12,318 nt of DNA, from assembly GCA_016779015.1 (NCBI GenBank), contig JADHOK010000032.1:1-12318 (forward strand), written 5' to 3'. Under the pieces are notes generated by a model. The model worked only from the letters and a program-made list of their open reading frames with translations. It did not search any database and was not told the origin of the DNA. The translations under genes were made by a program, and so were the position numbers. Shown here piece after piece: positions 5,523 through 12,318 of this stretch (position 1 is the stretch's first letter; each line of letters begins with the position of its first letter). Source of the stretch: PS1 clade bacterium. Lineage in GTDB: Bacteria > Pseudomonadota > Alphaproteobacteria > RS24.

Positions 5523-6703
5523 AAAGCAGCGATACCCGTAATGGCACGGCCAAGGATGAGGGCATGCACGTCGTGTGTGCCTTCATAAGTATTGACCGTC
5601 TCGAGATTAATCGCGTGACGCATCACGTGATACTCTCCGGCAATGCCATTGCCGCCGTGCATATCGCGGGCTTGGCGCGCCACATCCAGCGCTTTGCCGA
5701 CATTATTGCGTTTGACAATCGACACCATTTCCGGCGCGAAGCGGCCTTCATCCATCAATCGTCCGACGCGCAAACTGGCCTGATAGCCCAGCGCAATCTC
5801 GGTCTGCATATCGGCGAGCTTTTTCTGATACAGCTGGTTGGCGGCCAGCGGCTTGTTGAACTGGTGACGCTCAAGGCCGTAATCGCGCGCTGCTTCAAAA
5901 CAAAACTCCGCCGCGCCCATAGCGCCCCAGCTAATGCCATAGCGGGCGCGATTGAGACACGAGAACGGGCCTTTTAGCCCTTCAACATCGGGCAGCAGGT
6001 TTTCTTCCGGCACGAATACATCTTCCATCATAATCATGCCGGTGATGGAAGCGCGCAGCGACAGCTTGTTTTCAATCTTCGGCGCGCTTAAGCCGTCCAT
6101 GCCTTTTTCGAGGATGAAGCCCTTAATCTTGTCATCGTGTTCGGCTGACTTGGCCCAGACGACAAACACATCGGCAATCGGCGCGTTGGAAATCCAGGTC
6201 TTGGAGCCATTGAGCATAAAACCACCATCGACCTTTTTGGCATGGGTGCGCATGCCCGCCGGGTCGGAGCCGGCATCGGGTTCGGTCAAACCGAAGCAGC
6301 CGATATATTCACCGCTGGCCAGCTTGGGAAGATATTTCTGTTTCTGTCCTTCAGAGCCGAACGTATTTATCGGGTGCATGACCAGAGACGACTGCACCGA
6401 CATCATCGAGCGATAGCCGCTATCGACCGCTTCGACCTCGCGCGCTACCAGACCGTAAGACACATAAGAGGCCCCGGCCCCGCCATATTCCGGCGCGATA
6501 GTGACGCCCAAAAGCCCTTGCGCGCCCATCTCGGTAAAGATTTCCGGCGCCGCGCTTTCATTGATGAACATATCGGTGACGCGGGGCAGCAATTGCTCGC
6601 GCGCATAAGCCCGCGCGCTGTCAGCCACCATGCGTTCCTCTTCCGTCAATTGCTCAGACAGCAGGAACGGGTCTTCCGCGTTAAATTTACCTATTTTTTC
6701 CAT
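5519..6703 (-). CDS. gcdH: Glutaryl-CoA dehydrogenase
   Basis: A 394-residue acyl-CoA dehydrogenase that oxidises and decarboxylates glutaryl-CoA to crotonyl-CoA and CO2 in lysine, tryptophan and benzoate-type catabolism, passing electrons to ETF. FAD-binding signatures are FGLTEPDAGSDPAGM and WISNAPIADV; the late blocks CLNRARYGISWGAMGAAEFC, KRNNVGKALDVARQARDMHG and NTYEGTHDVHALILGRA are those of GcdH and not of short- or medium-chain enzymes. Glu374 in TYEGTHD is the catalytic base. The ATG at 6703 starts MEKIGKFNAEDPF, close to the usual N-terminus; the longer frame to 6763 begins inside the terminator hairpin and has no Shine-Dalgarno. It lies downstream of the ALDH gene on the same strand, separated by a terminator, so it needs its own promoter or readthrough. 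Confidence 0.94.
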   Translation of the reverse strand: MEKIGKFNAEDPFLLSEQLTEEERMVADSARAYAREQLLPRVTDMFINESAAPEIFTEMGAQGLLGVTIAPEYGGAGASYVSYGLVAREVEAVDSGYRSMMSVQSSLVMHPINTFGSEGQKQKYLPKLASGEYIGCFGLTEPDAGSDPAGMRTHAKKVDGGFMLNGSKTWISNAPIADVFVVWAKSAEHDDKIKGFILEKGMDGLSAPKIENKLSLRASITGMIMMEDVFVPEENLLPDVEGLKGPFSCLNRARYGISWGAMGAAEFCFEAARDYGLERHQFNKPLAANQLYQKKLADMQTEIALGYQASLRVGRLMDEGRFAPEMVSIVKRNNVGKALDVARQARDMHGGNGIAGEYHVMRHAINLETVNTYEGTHDVHALILGRAITGIAAF

Positions 6704-6743
6704 GGTTTTTAACCTATCGCAGTTTTGAGCAATTTCGGACAAG

Positions 6744-6783
6744 AAAAAACCCGCATGCATCAACTTGGCGCATGCGGGCTTTT
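6744..6783 (-). terminator. Intrinsic terminator downstream of the aldehyde dehydrogenase gene
   Basis: A perfect 9-bp inverted repeat, CCCGCATGC (6750-6758) and GCATGCGGG (6770-6778), flanks an 11-nt loop. Read on the minus strand it is followed by six T residues (6749 down to 6744) and then CTT, the classical Rho-independent form, 16 bp past the ALDH stop codon. A four-T run on the plus strand (6780-6783) makes it weakly bidirectional. Confidence 0.88.
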
Positions 6784-6798
6784 CCCTCCAGAACGGCT

Positions 6799-8256
6799 TT
6801 ATTTTTTGATGATGCCGGCCAGCATTTTGCGCGTGCTCGCACCATAAGGCGGACGCAGCGCACCGGCGGCAAATTCAAATGGTGACTGGCGGAACACGGT
6901 TTTGGCGTGGCTGAAATTCACAAAGCCTTCAAAACCATGATAAGCACCGGTACCCGACGGGCCAACGCCGCCAAACGGGGCGTCGTCCTGCATAATGTGC
7001 GTAATAACATCATTCACCGCAACGCCGCCCGACGTGGTGCGGGTCACGACTTTGTTTTCTTCGCTCTTATCATCGCCGAAATAATAGAGACCCAGCGGAC
7101 GGTCATGGTCATTCACATAACCGATAGCCTCATCGAGTGTCTTGTAAGACTTCACCGGCAGGATGGGGCCGAAAATCTCTTCCTGCATCACTTTGGTGTC
7201 TTCGCCCGGCTCAACAATAATGGTCGGTGGAATTTTATGGTGCGGCTGCTGCGAGAAATCCTCATCGGCCGGATTGATCTCGACAATCTTGGCACCTTTT
7301 TCACGCGCGTCTTCGAGGTAGCTCTGCAGACGGTCATAGTGACGTTGATTGACGACAGATGTGTAATCCTCATTGTCCTTCAGCGTCGGGAACATGGTCG
7401 CTACCGCGCTTGAGGCTTCGGCCACAAACTCGTCAACCTTGCCTTCCGGCACCATGACATAATCGGGTGCCAGACAAATCTGACCGGCATTCAGCGTTTT
7501 GCCGGTCATCACGCGGGCCGCGGTTTTTTTGAAGTCGGCGCTGTCAGAGACAATCACCGGCGATTTACCACCCAGTTCCAGCGTTACCGGCACAAGGTTT
7601 TCGGCCGCAGCGCGCATAATGTGCGATGCGATAGAGGTCGCGCCGGTGAACAGCAAATGGTCAAACGGCTGCTTGGAGAAAGCGGCACCGGTTTCAGGCC
7701 CGCCCAACACGACAGCAACATCGCTTTCATCGTAATATTTCTCGCACAGCTCTTTGGTCAGCAGCGCGCTGTGCACGGTATATTCAGAGGGCTTGATGAT
7801 GGTGCGATTGCCGGCGGCAAAAATCGACCCCATCGGGCCAAAGCACAGATTGAACGGGAAATTCCACGGCACCACATTGCCGACACAGCCCAGCGGTTGA
7901 TAGTCAACGCGTGTGCTGGCCCCCAACAGGCCGAGCGGGAACATGGAATGACGCTTGGACGGTTTCATCCAGCGCTTCACATTCTTTTTGGCATATTTCA
8001 GCGCGCCCAAAGTGAAGCCGACATCAGTCGCCAACGTGCCTTCGGGGCTGCGGCTGCCAAAATCCGCCATCAGTGCTTCAACCATGGCGTCGCCATTATC
8101 AACCAGCAGCGCAATGGTGCGGTCAATCAAATCGATACGCCGCGCTGCCGTCATCGGCCCTTCAGCGATATGGGCGGCCTTTTGCATATCAACCAGTTTG
8201 CGGATGTCTTGTTCAGAAGTCTCCGGAAGTTCCGGCATTGTTTCAGCAGCGCTCAT
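6799..8256 (-). CDS. NAD(P)-dependent aldehyde dehydrogenase, coniferyl-aldehyde-dehydrogenase-like
   Basis: A 485-residue member of the ALDH superfamily that oxidises an aldehyde to a carboxylate. Catalytic residues are Cys261 (NAGQICLAPDY), Glu227 (LELGGKSP) and Asn132 (PWNFPF); the GxTxxG-like cofactor loop is FTGATSIASHI (203-213). The C-terminal PFGGVGPSGTGAYHGFEGF is the pattern of class-3/coniferyl ALDHs, which often lack strict substrate specificity. The ATG at 8256 is chosen because AAGGAG (8263-8268) lies 6 nt upstream; an ATG five codons earlier overlaps that site. Monocistronic in appearance, with a strong terminator behind it. It diverges from the crotonase operon over a 166 bp region carrying 11-bp repeats, so the two are probably co-regulated. 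The true aldehyde substrate is not determined by sequence. Confidence 0.92.
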   Translation of the reverse strand: MSAAETMPELPETSEQDIRKLVDMQKAAHIAEGPMTAARRIDLIDRTIALLVDNGDAMVEALMADFGSRSPEGTLATDVGFTLGALKYAKKNVKRWMKPSKRHSMFPLGLLGASTRVDYQPLGCVGNVVPWNFPFNLCFGPMGSIFAAGNRTIIKPSEYTVHSALLTKELCEKYYDESDVAVVLGGPETGAAFSKQPFDHLLFTGATSIASHIMRAAAENLVPVTLELGGKSPVIVSDSADFKKTAARVMTGKTLNAGQICLAPDYVMVPEGKVDEFVAEASSAVATMFPTLKDNEDYTSVVNQRHYDRLQSYLEDAREKGAKIVEINPADEDFSQQPHHKIPPTIIVEPGEDTKVMQEEIFGPILPVKSYKTLDEAIGYVNDHDRPLGLYYFGDDKSEENKVVTRTTSGGVAVNDVITHIMQDDAPFGGVGPSGTGAYHGFEGFVNFSHAKTVFRQSPFEFAAGALRPPYGASTRKMLAGIIKK

Positions 8257-8422
8257 GGCTATCTCCTTCATGTGAAATTAAAGAAAGTAAATCAGATAAA
8301 ACGGCCTTTGCCAAGCCTGCATAGACGTCTCTCCTACTTGCCTAATACTTGGCGAATACTTGCCAAAGACGCGGGAGTGCTTAAGGTATCTGCCAAAGGC
8401 GTAACGCCAGATGGAGATTTTA
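8257..8422. promoter_or_regulatory. Divergent promoter region of ALDH and crotonase operon
   Basis: The 166 bp contain an 11-bp tandem array (8335-8367), a related copy TATCTGCCAAA at 8387-8397 (9 of 11 matches to the third unit), and a looser one around 8305-8315 (CCTTTGCCAAG). A short inverted repeat GGCGT-A-ACGCC (8398-8408) lies just before the crotonase Shine-Dalgarno (8413-8416). TTGCCA (8360-8365) followed 16 bp later by TAAGGT (8382-8387) is a weak promoter candidate for the plus strand. Confidence 0.45.
8335..8367. repeat. Three tandem 11-bp units, consensus TACTTG(C/G)C-N-AA
   Basis: The units are TACTTGCCTAA (8335-8345), TACTTGGCGAA (8346-8356) and TACTTGCCAAA (8357-8367). The period is close to one helical turn, so a protein would meet each copy on the same DNA face. 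Units two and three also form an inverted repeat, TTGGC-N8-GCCAA (8349-8366). This is the form of a transcription factor operator array; the regulator is not in the window. Confidence 0.7.
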
Positions 8423-9259
8423 ATGTCTGAAACAGTCCAAAAAGAGGTCAGCGAAGGCGGCGTGCTGACACTGCGTATGAACCGCCCTGATGTATTGAAC
8501 AGCCTGAACAGCGATTTGGTTTTCACGCTGATTGATATTCTGAAGGGCGCCGCCGAAGATGATGCGGTGCGGGCCATTGTGTTGACCGGCAATGGTCGCG
8601 GCTTTTGCGCCGGTGCCGACCTCGCCGGAGGTAATTGGCCGAGCGAAGAAGGCATGTCGCCGGGCGATATCACCGCCAATTCCATGGAAATCGGTTTTAA
8701 CCCGCTGCTGCGCGCCGTGGTCGACAGCCCGAAACCGGTGGTTACCGCGATTAACGGCATGGCCGCCGGTGGCGGTGTTGGACTGGCCCTGTCGGGTGAT
8801 TTGGTGCTGGCGGCCGAGAGCGCCAAATTCCGTCTGGTTTTCGCACCGCAACTGGGCATCATCCCCGATGTCGGCGCAAGCTGGCTGGTGCCCAATCTGG
8901 TCGGTCGCGCGCGCGCCAATGGCATGGCGCTGCTGGGCGACAATCTGACCGCCGACAAGGCGTTGGAATGGGGCATGGTGTGGGAAGTCCATCCGGACGA
9001 CGCACTGGTCGCCAAAGCCCAGGAATATGCCGAGCGCATGGGGCAAGGCTCCATCACCGGCATCAAAGCGACGGTGCGCGCGCACGATAAAGCGATGCTG
9101 CAATCGCTGCACGACCAGCTTGATTTTGAAAAAGAAGAGCAACGCCACTACACCAATCAACCGGTGTTTTTCGAAGGCGTGAAAGCATTCATTGAAAAAC
9201 GTAAACCGAATTTCCGCGAAATCGAGACCGAGCAAATGAAAGCGGCTCGCGAAAAGTAA
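8423..9259 (+). CDS. Enoyl-CoA hydratase/isomerase family protein, PaaG-like (first of pair)
   Basis: A 278-residue crotonase-fold enzyme acting on acyl-CoA. The oxyanion hole is formed around GRGFCAGADL (59-67) and NGMAAGGG (111-118). The two catalytic Glu of classical hydratases are absent: the position after GGG is Val-Gly, and the FAPQLG block has no Glu. Instead GIIPDVGASW carries Asp149 at the place used by PaaG-type isomerases, and LLGDNLTADKALEWGMVWEV closely resembles PaaG. Isomerisation of a ring-opened or unsaturated CoA ester is therefore more likely than hydration, an inference from motif comparison. The ATG at 8423 has GGAG (8413-8416) 6 nt upstream. A second crotonase gene follows 13 bp later; the pair is transcribed away from the ALDH gene. 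Confidence 0.88.
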   Translation: MSETVQKEVSEGGVLTLRMNRPDVLNSLNSDLVFTLIDILKGAAEDDAVRAIVLTGNGRGFCAGADLAGGNWPSEEGMSPGDITANSMEIGFNPLLRAVVDSPKPVVTAINGMAAGGGVGLALSGDLVLAAESAKFRLVFAPQLGIIPDVGASWLVPNLVGRARANGMALLGDNLTADKALEWGMVWEVHPDDALVAKAQEYAERMGQGSITGIKATVRAHDKAMLQSLHDQLDFEKEEQRHYTNQPVFFEGVKAFIEKRKPNFREIETEQMKAAREK

Positions 9260-9272
9260 AATGAGGGATCCC

Positions 9273-10085
9273 ATGACTTACGAATACGACCTTTTGAAAC
9301 TGGATATTGAAAACAATATCGCAACGCTGAGCTTTAACGACCCTGACAGTCTGAACGCGATGAGCGGCCCGATGCTGGCCTCGATGGATTTGGCGCTCGA
9401 CGAGATTGAAAACCCTGATAACGGCGTGCGCGCGCTGATTATTACCGGGGCCGGCCGCGGCTTTTGTGCCGGCGCCAATGTCGCCCGCATGGATGGCGGT
9501 GATGGCGATGGGCCCAAACGCAATCGTGCGCCCGACGCCGGCGAGGGGCTGGAGAAAATTTACCACCCGCTGCTGCGGCGTTTCCGCAATCTACACTGCC
9601 CTATCGTCTCGGCGGTAAACGGCCCTTGCGCCGGTATCGGTATGAGCTTTGCGCTGATGGCCGATATGGTGGTGGCCAATGAAAGCGCCTTCTTTTTGCA
9701 GGCTTTCCGCCGCATCGGTCTGGTGCCGGATGGCGGGGCGACTTATTTGCTGCCGCGCCTTATCGGTATGGCTCGCGCCCGCGAGCTGACCATTATGGGC
9801 GAGCGTCTGCCGTCGGCAACGGCACTGGAATGGGGTCTCATCAACCGCCGTGTTGCAGATGACAAATTGCTCGACGAAGCGCAGGCGCTGGCCGCGGAAC
9901 TTGCCAAAGGCCCGCATTCTTTGAAACTCATCCGCAATCTTTTGTGGGAGAGCGTCGATGCCAAATACGAAGAGCAGTTAAATAATGAGCGGATGGCGCA
10001 GCGCACCGCCGGGCGCACTGATGACTTCAAAGAAGGGGTCAGCGCGTTCAACGAAAAACGCGACGCCAATTTCACCGGCTCATAA
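9273..10085 (+). CDS. Enoyl-CoA hydratase/isomerase family protein, PaaG-like (second of pair)
   Basis: A 270-residue crotonase homologous to the preceding gene product. GRGFCAGANV (61-70) and NGPCAGIGMS (116-125) form the oxyanion hole; GLVPDGGATYLLPRLIG (149-165) carries Asp153 in the PaaG-like position, and the usual hydratase Glu residues are replaced (Met and Phe by my alignment). The C-terminus EGVSAFNEKRDANFTG is the typical crotonase tail. The ATG at 9273 is chosen over an ATG at 9261 because GAGGG (9263-9267) lies 5 nt upstream of it. Divergence between the two copies is large, so they are probably specialised to different substrates and not a recent duplication. It converges with gatB, with 16 bp between stop codons and no evident terminator. 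Confidence 0.88.
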   Translation: MTYEYDLLKLDIENNIATLSFNDPDSLNAMSGPMLASMDLALDEIENPDNGVRALIITGAGRGFCAGANVARMDGGDGDGPKRNRAPDAGEGLEKIYHPLLRRFRNLHCPIVSAVNGPCAGIGMSFALMADMVVANESAFFLQAFRRIGLVPDGGATYLLPRLIGMARARELTIMGERLPSATALEWGLINRRVADDKLLDEAQALAAELAKGPHSLKLIRNLLWESVDAKYEEQLNNERMAQRTAGRTDDFKEGVSAFNEKRDANFTGS

Positions 10086-10101
10086 AAAGGGGCATTAAGG
10101 C

Positions 10102-11577
10102 TTAGTCGAGGCCCAGCTTCTGCATGACCAGCGTGTTGACGGCTTGCGGGTTGGCTTTGCCGCCCGTTGCCTGCATCACCTGACCGACAAACCAACCGGC
10201 CATTTTCGGCCGCTCTTTGGCTTGCGCGACCTTGTCGGGATTGGCGGCTATCACCTCATCCACCGCCGCTTCGATAGCGCCGCTATCGGTGACTTGCTTC
10301 AAGCCTTTTTCTTCGATGATGGTGGCCGGGTCTTTGCCTTGGTCGGGGCCGGCCTCGAACATCAACTCGAAGACTTCTTTGGCGGTGCGGCCCGACACAG
10401 TGTCATCGGCGATGAGGTCAACCAACTGCCCGACTTGCTCGGCGCTGACCGGACTGTCGGCGATGGCGAGGTCGGATTTGTTGAGGCCCGCAAACACCGA
10501 GCCGATGACCATATTGGCCACTGCTTTGGCGTCGCGCCCGGCGGCGGCGGCTTCGAAAAACGCGGCGTTCTCCGCCTCGCCGACCAGCACACCGGCATCA
10601 TATGGCGTCAGCCCGTAATCATTGACGAAACGGGCTTTTTTATCATCCGGCAATTCGGGCAGGTGTTTAGCGATATCATCGACAAATTCTTGGCTGAATT
10701 CGAGCGGCAGCAGGTCAGGGTCGGGGAAATAGCGATAATCATGCGCTTCCTCTTTGGAGCGCATGGCCCGCGTCTGGCCGGTTTTTGGATCGAACAGACG
10801 GGTTTGTTGCTCCACCGTGCCGCCATCCTCAATCAGGTCAATCTGGCGGCGCGCCTCATATTCGATTGCTTGGCCGATAAAGCGAATGGAGTTGACGTTC
10901 TTAATTTCGCAGCGCGTGCCCAGCGCATCGCCCGGACGGCGCACTGATACATTGACGTCGGCGCGCAGACTGCCCTGCTCCATATTGCCGTCGCATGTGC
11001 CGAGATAGCGCAAAATGGCGCGCAGTTTTTTGACATAAGCTTGCGCCTCAGCCGCCGAGCGCATATCCGGATGCGAGACAATTTCCATCAGCGCTACGCC
11101 GGAGCGGTTGAGGTCCACAAAACTCATATCCGGATGCTGGTCGTGCAGCGATTTGCCGGCATCCTGCTCGAGGTGCAAACGCTCAATACCGATTTCTTTC
11201 ACCGCGCCATCCTCAAGGTCAATCTCAATCGTGCCCTCGCCGACAATCGGCTGCTGGAATTGCGAGATTTGATAACCCTGCGGCAGGTCGGGGTAGAAAT
11301 AATTTTTGCGGTCGAATACCGAATAATTATTTACCTGCGCTTTCAGCCCGAGACCGGTGCGCACGGCTTGCTCGACACAGAACCAGTTAATCACCGGCAG
11401 CATGCCCGGCATGGCGGCATCAACCAGCGACACTTGGGAATTGGGCTCGGCACCGAACTCGGTCGAAGCACCGGAGAACAGCTTGGCGTTGGAGGCGATT
11501 TGCGCGTGCACTTCCAAACCGAGGACGATTTCCCAATCGCCGGTGGCCCGCGCAATGAGATTTTGATTATCGCTCAT
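10102..11577 (-). CDS. gatB: Aspartyl/glutamyl-tRNA(Asn/Gln) amidotransferase subunit B
   Basis: A 491-residue GatB, the tRNA-binding and kinase subunit of the GatCAB complex that converts Glu-tRNA(Gln) or Asp-tRNA(Asn) to Gln- or Asn-tRNA in bacteria lacking the matching synthetase. WEIVLGLEVHAQI (15-27) is the N-terminal signature, and NYFYPDLPQGYQISQF (92-107) is the invariant GatB block; the C-terminus holds the helical YqeY-like tRNA-binding tail (MAGWFVGQVMQATGGKANP). The length is normal. It begins 3 nt after the gatA stop codon (TAG-ACC-ATG), with GGAG about 10 nt upstream inside gatA, so translation is probably coupled. gatC is not in the window. Confidence 0.98.
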   Translation of the reverse strand: MSDNQNLIARATGDWEIVLGLEVHAQIASNAKLFSGASTEFGAEPNSQVSLVDAAMPGMLPVINWFCVEQAVRTGLGLKAQVNNYSVFDRKNYFYPDLPQGYQISQFQQPIVGEGTIEIDLEDGAVKEIGIERLHLEQDAGKSLHDQHPDMSFVDLNRSGVALMEIVSHPDMRSAAEAQAYVKKLRAILRYLGTCDGNMEQGSLRADVNVSVRRPGDALGTRCEIKNVNSIRFIGQAIEYEARRQIDLIEDGGTVEQQTRLFDPKTGQTRAMRSKEEAHDYRYFPDPDLLPLEFSQEFVDDIAKHLPELPDDKKARFVNDYGLTPYDAGVLVGEAENAAFFEAAAAGRDAKAVANMVIGSVFAGLNKSDLAIADSPVSAEQVGQLVDLIADDTVSGRTAKEVFELMFEAGPDQGKDPATIIEEKGLKQVTDSGAIEAAVDEVIAANPDKVAQAKERPKMAGWFVGQVMQATGGKANPQAVNTLVMQKLGLD

Positions 11578-11580
11578 GGT

Positions 11581-12318
11581 CTAAGCACTCCACCAATCTT
11601 GCGGCTGCGCGTCAAACCCAGCCGCCTCTTCCAACACGGCGGCCGAGCGCAGCAGCGTCTCTTCTCCAAATGCCTGCCCGATAAGCTGCAACCCCAAAGG
11701 CAGACCGTCACCATCAACACCGGCCGGAACCGAAATGCCCGGCAGACCGGCAAGGTTGACCGTTACGGTGAACACGTCATTGAGATACATCTCCAACGGG
11801 TCTTCGATATTCTTGTCGATCGGAAACGCTGCCGACGGTGTGGTCGGCGTCAGCAATACGTCGCATTTTTCATAAGCCTTGGTGAAATCCTCGGCAATGA
11901 GACGGCGCACTTGCAGCGCTTTGACATAATAAGCGTCGTAATAACCCGCCGACAGCGCGTAAGTGCCAATCATCACACGGCGCTTTACCTCATCGCCGAA
12001 ACCGGCGGCGCGCGTCTGGGCATACATATCATCAATATCGGTGCCGTTTTTGCGCGCCCCGTAACGCACCCCGTCATAGCGCGCCAAGTTCGACGACGCC
12101 TCAGCGGGCGCAATAATATAATAAGCCGGCAGCGCATATTTGGTGTGCGGCAAGGAGACATCGACAATCTCCGCGCCTGCCGCTTTCAGCCAGTCAATGC
12201 CCTGCTGCCAAAGCGCCTCAATCTCAGCGGGCATATTATCGACGCGATATTCAGCCGGAATGCCGACACGCAGGCCTTTAATATCACCCGTCAACACGGC
12301 TTCGTAATCGGGTACAGC
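11581..12318 (-). CDS. gatA: Aspartyl/glutamyl-tRNA(Asn/Gln) amidotransferase subunit A, C-terminal part
   Basis: The C-terminal 245 residues of GatA, the amidase subunit that releases ammonia from glutamine for GatB. The frame is open through the window edge (AVPDYEAVLTGDIKGLRVGIP), so the N-terminal part with the Ser-Ser-Lys amidase triad lies beyond 12318. Recognisable blocks are PAYYIIAPAEASSNLARYDG, the GTYALSAGYYDAYYVKA stretch, LLTPTTPSAAFPI, and NLAGLPGISVPAG with GLPLGLQLIG near the end. The internal GTG at 12297 is only an in-frame codon and not a start. It precedes gatB by 3 nt in the common gatA-gatB order. Confidence 0.97.
   Translation of the reverse strand, partial: AVPDYEAVLTGDIKGLRVGIPAEYRVDNMPAEIEALWQQGIDWLKAAGAEIVDVSLPHTKYALPAYYIIAPAEASSNLARYDGVRYGARKNGTDIDDMYAQTRAAGFGDEVKRRVMIGTYALSAGYYDAYYVKALQVRRLIAEDFTKAYEKCDVLLTPTTPSAAFPIDKNIEDPLEMYLNDVFTVTVNLAGLPGISVPAGVDGDGLPLGLQLIGQAFGEETLLRSAAVLEEAAGFDAQPQDWWSA

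Noticed and set aside
6704..6763. Extended gcdH start at 6763
   Set aside because: The start codon lies within the terminator loop and the extra 20 residues do not resemble GcdH N-termini; 6703 gives the expected MEKIGKFN start.
7621..8430. Long plus-strand open frame (269 codons) opposite the ALDH gene
   Set aside because: It is antisense to a well-supported ALDH, has no recognisable domain and no ribosome site, and is rich in Arg, His and Gln as expected of a shadow frame.
8420..9274. Minus-strand open frame (284 codons) opposite the first crotonase
   Set aside because: It covers the crotonase almost exactly in antisense, has no known motif, and results from high third-position GC.
10144..10947. 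Plus-strand open frame (267 codons) opposite gatB
   Set aside because: Antisense to highly conserved gatB, with low-complexity composition and no start signal.
1..12318. Mobile element, prophage, CRISPR or defence island
   Set aside because: No transposase, integrase, repeat-spacer array or att-like flanking repeats are visible, and base composition looks uniform by eye.

Overview
This 12.3 kb window is dense bacterial chromosome with moderately high GC and almost no non-coding space. Gene content fits an alphaproteobacterium: a GatA-GatB pair, GcdH, a coniferyl-aldehyde-dehydrogenase-like ALDH, tandem PaaG-like crotonases and an Ogt/Ada-type methyltransferase. Placement below class (for example near Parvibaculum or Rhodobiaceae-like lineages) would be a guess. 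I see no rRNA, tRNA, CRISPR array, insertion sequence or phage gene.

Layout from left to right. 1-171 (+): C-terminus of a penicillin-acylase-family hydrolase. 206-736 (-): O6-methylguanine-DNA methyltransferase. 841-975 (+): a 44-residue single-span membrane protein; a long imperfect hairpin (761-816) lies between these two divergent genes. 979-3460 (-): a tightly overlapping three-gene operon running TauD/TfdA-type dioxygenase, then glutathione transferase-like protein, then an SDR-fold enzyme carrying both diagnostic halohydrin dehalogenase motifs. 3602-5522 (+), divergent from it: a rubredoxin/ferredoxin-reductase-type flavoprotein, a small lipoprotein and a single-domain globin-like protein. 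5519-6703 (-): glutaryl-CoA dehydrogenase. 6799-8256 (-): NAD(P)-aldehyde dehydrogenase with a clear intrinsic terminator behind it. 8423-10085 (+): two consecutive crotonase-family enzymes. 10102-12318 (-): gatB and the C-terminal part of gatA.

How the genes may work together. The most interesting unit is dioxygenase-GST-halohydrin dehalogenase. A hydroxylating Fe(II)/2-oxoglutarate enzyme, a haloalcohol-to-epoxide enzyme and an epoxide- or halide-handling GST would make a plausible route for a halogenated or epoxidised substrate; this is inference from family chemistry plus translational coupling. The divergent reductase-lipoprotein-globin operon could be an electron-transfer or NO/O2-handling unit. 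The right half (GcdH, ALDH, two PaaG-like crotonases) points to catabolism of CoA-thioester intermediates from aromatic, dicarboxylic or fatty acids. The 166 bp between the divergent ALDH and crotonase genes contains a three-unit, 11-bp-period repeat that looks like a regulator-binding array. Two genes carry short in-frame 12-bp tandem repeats near their N-termini.
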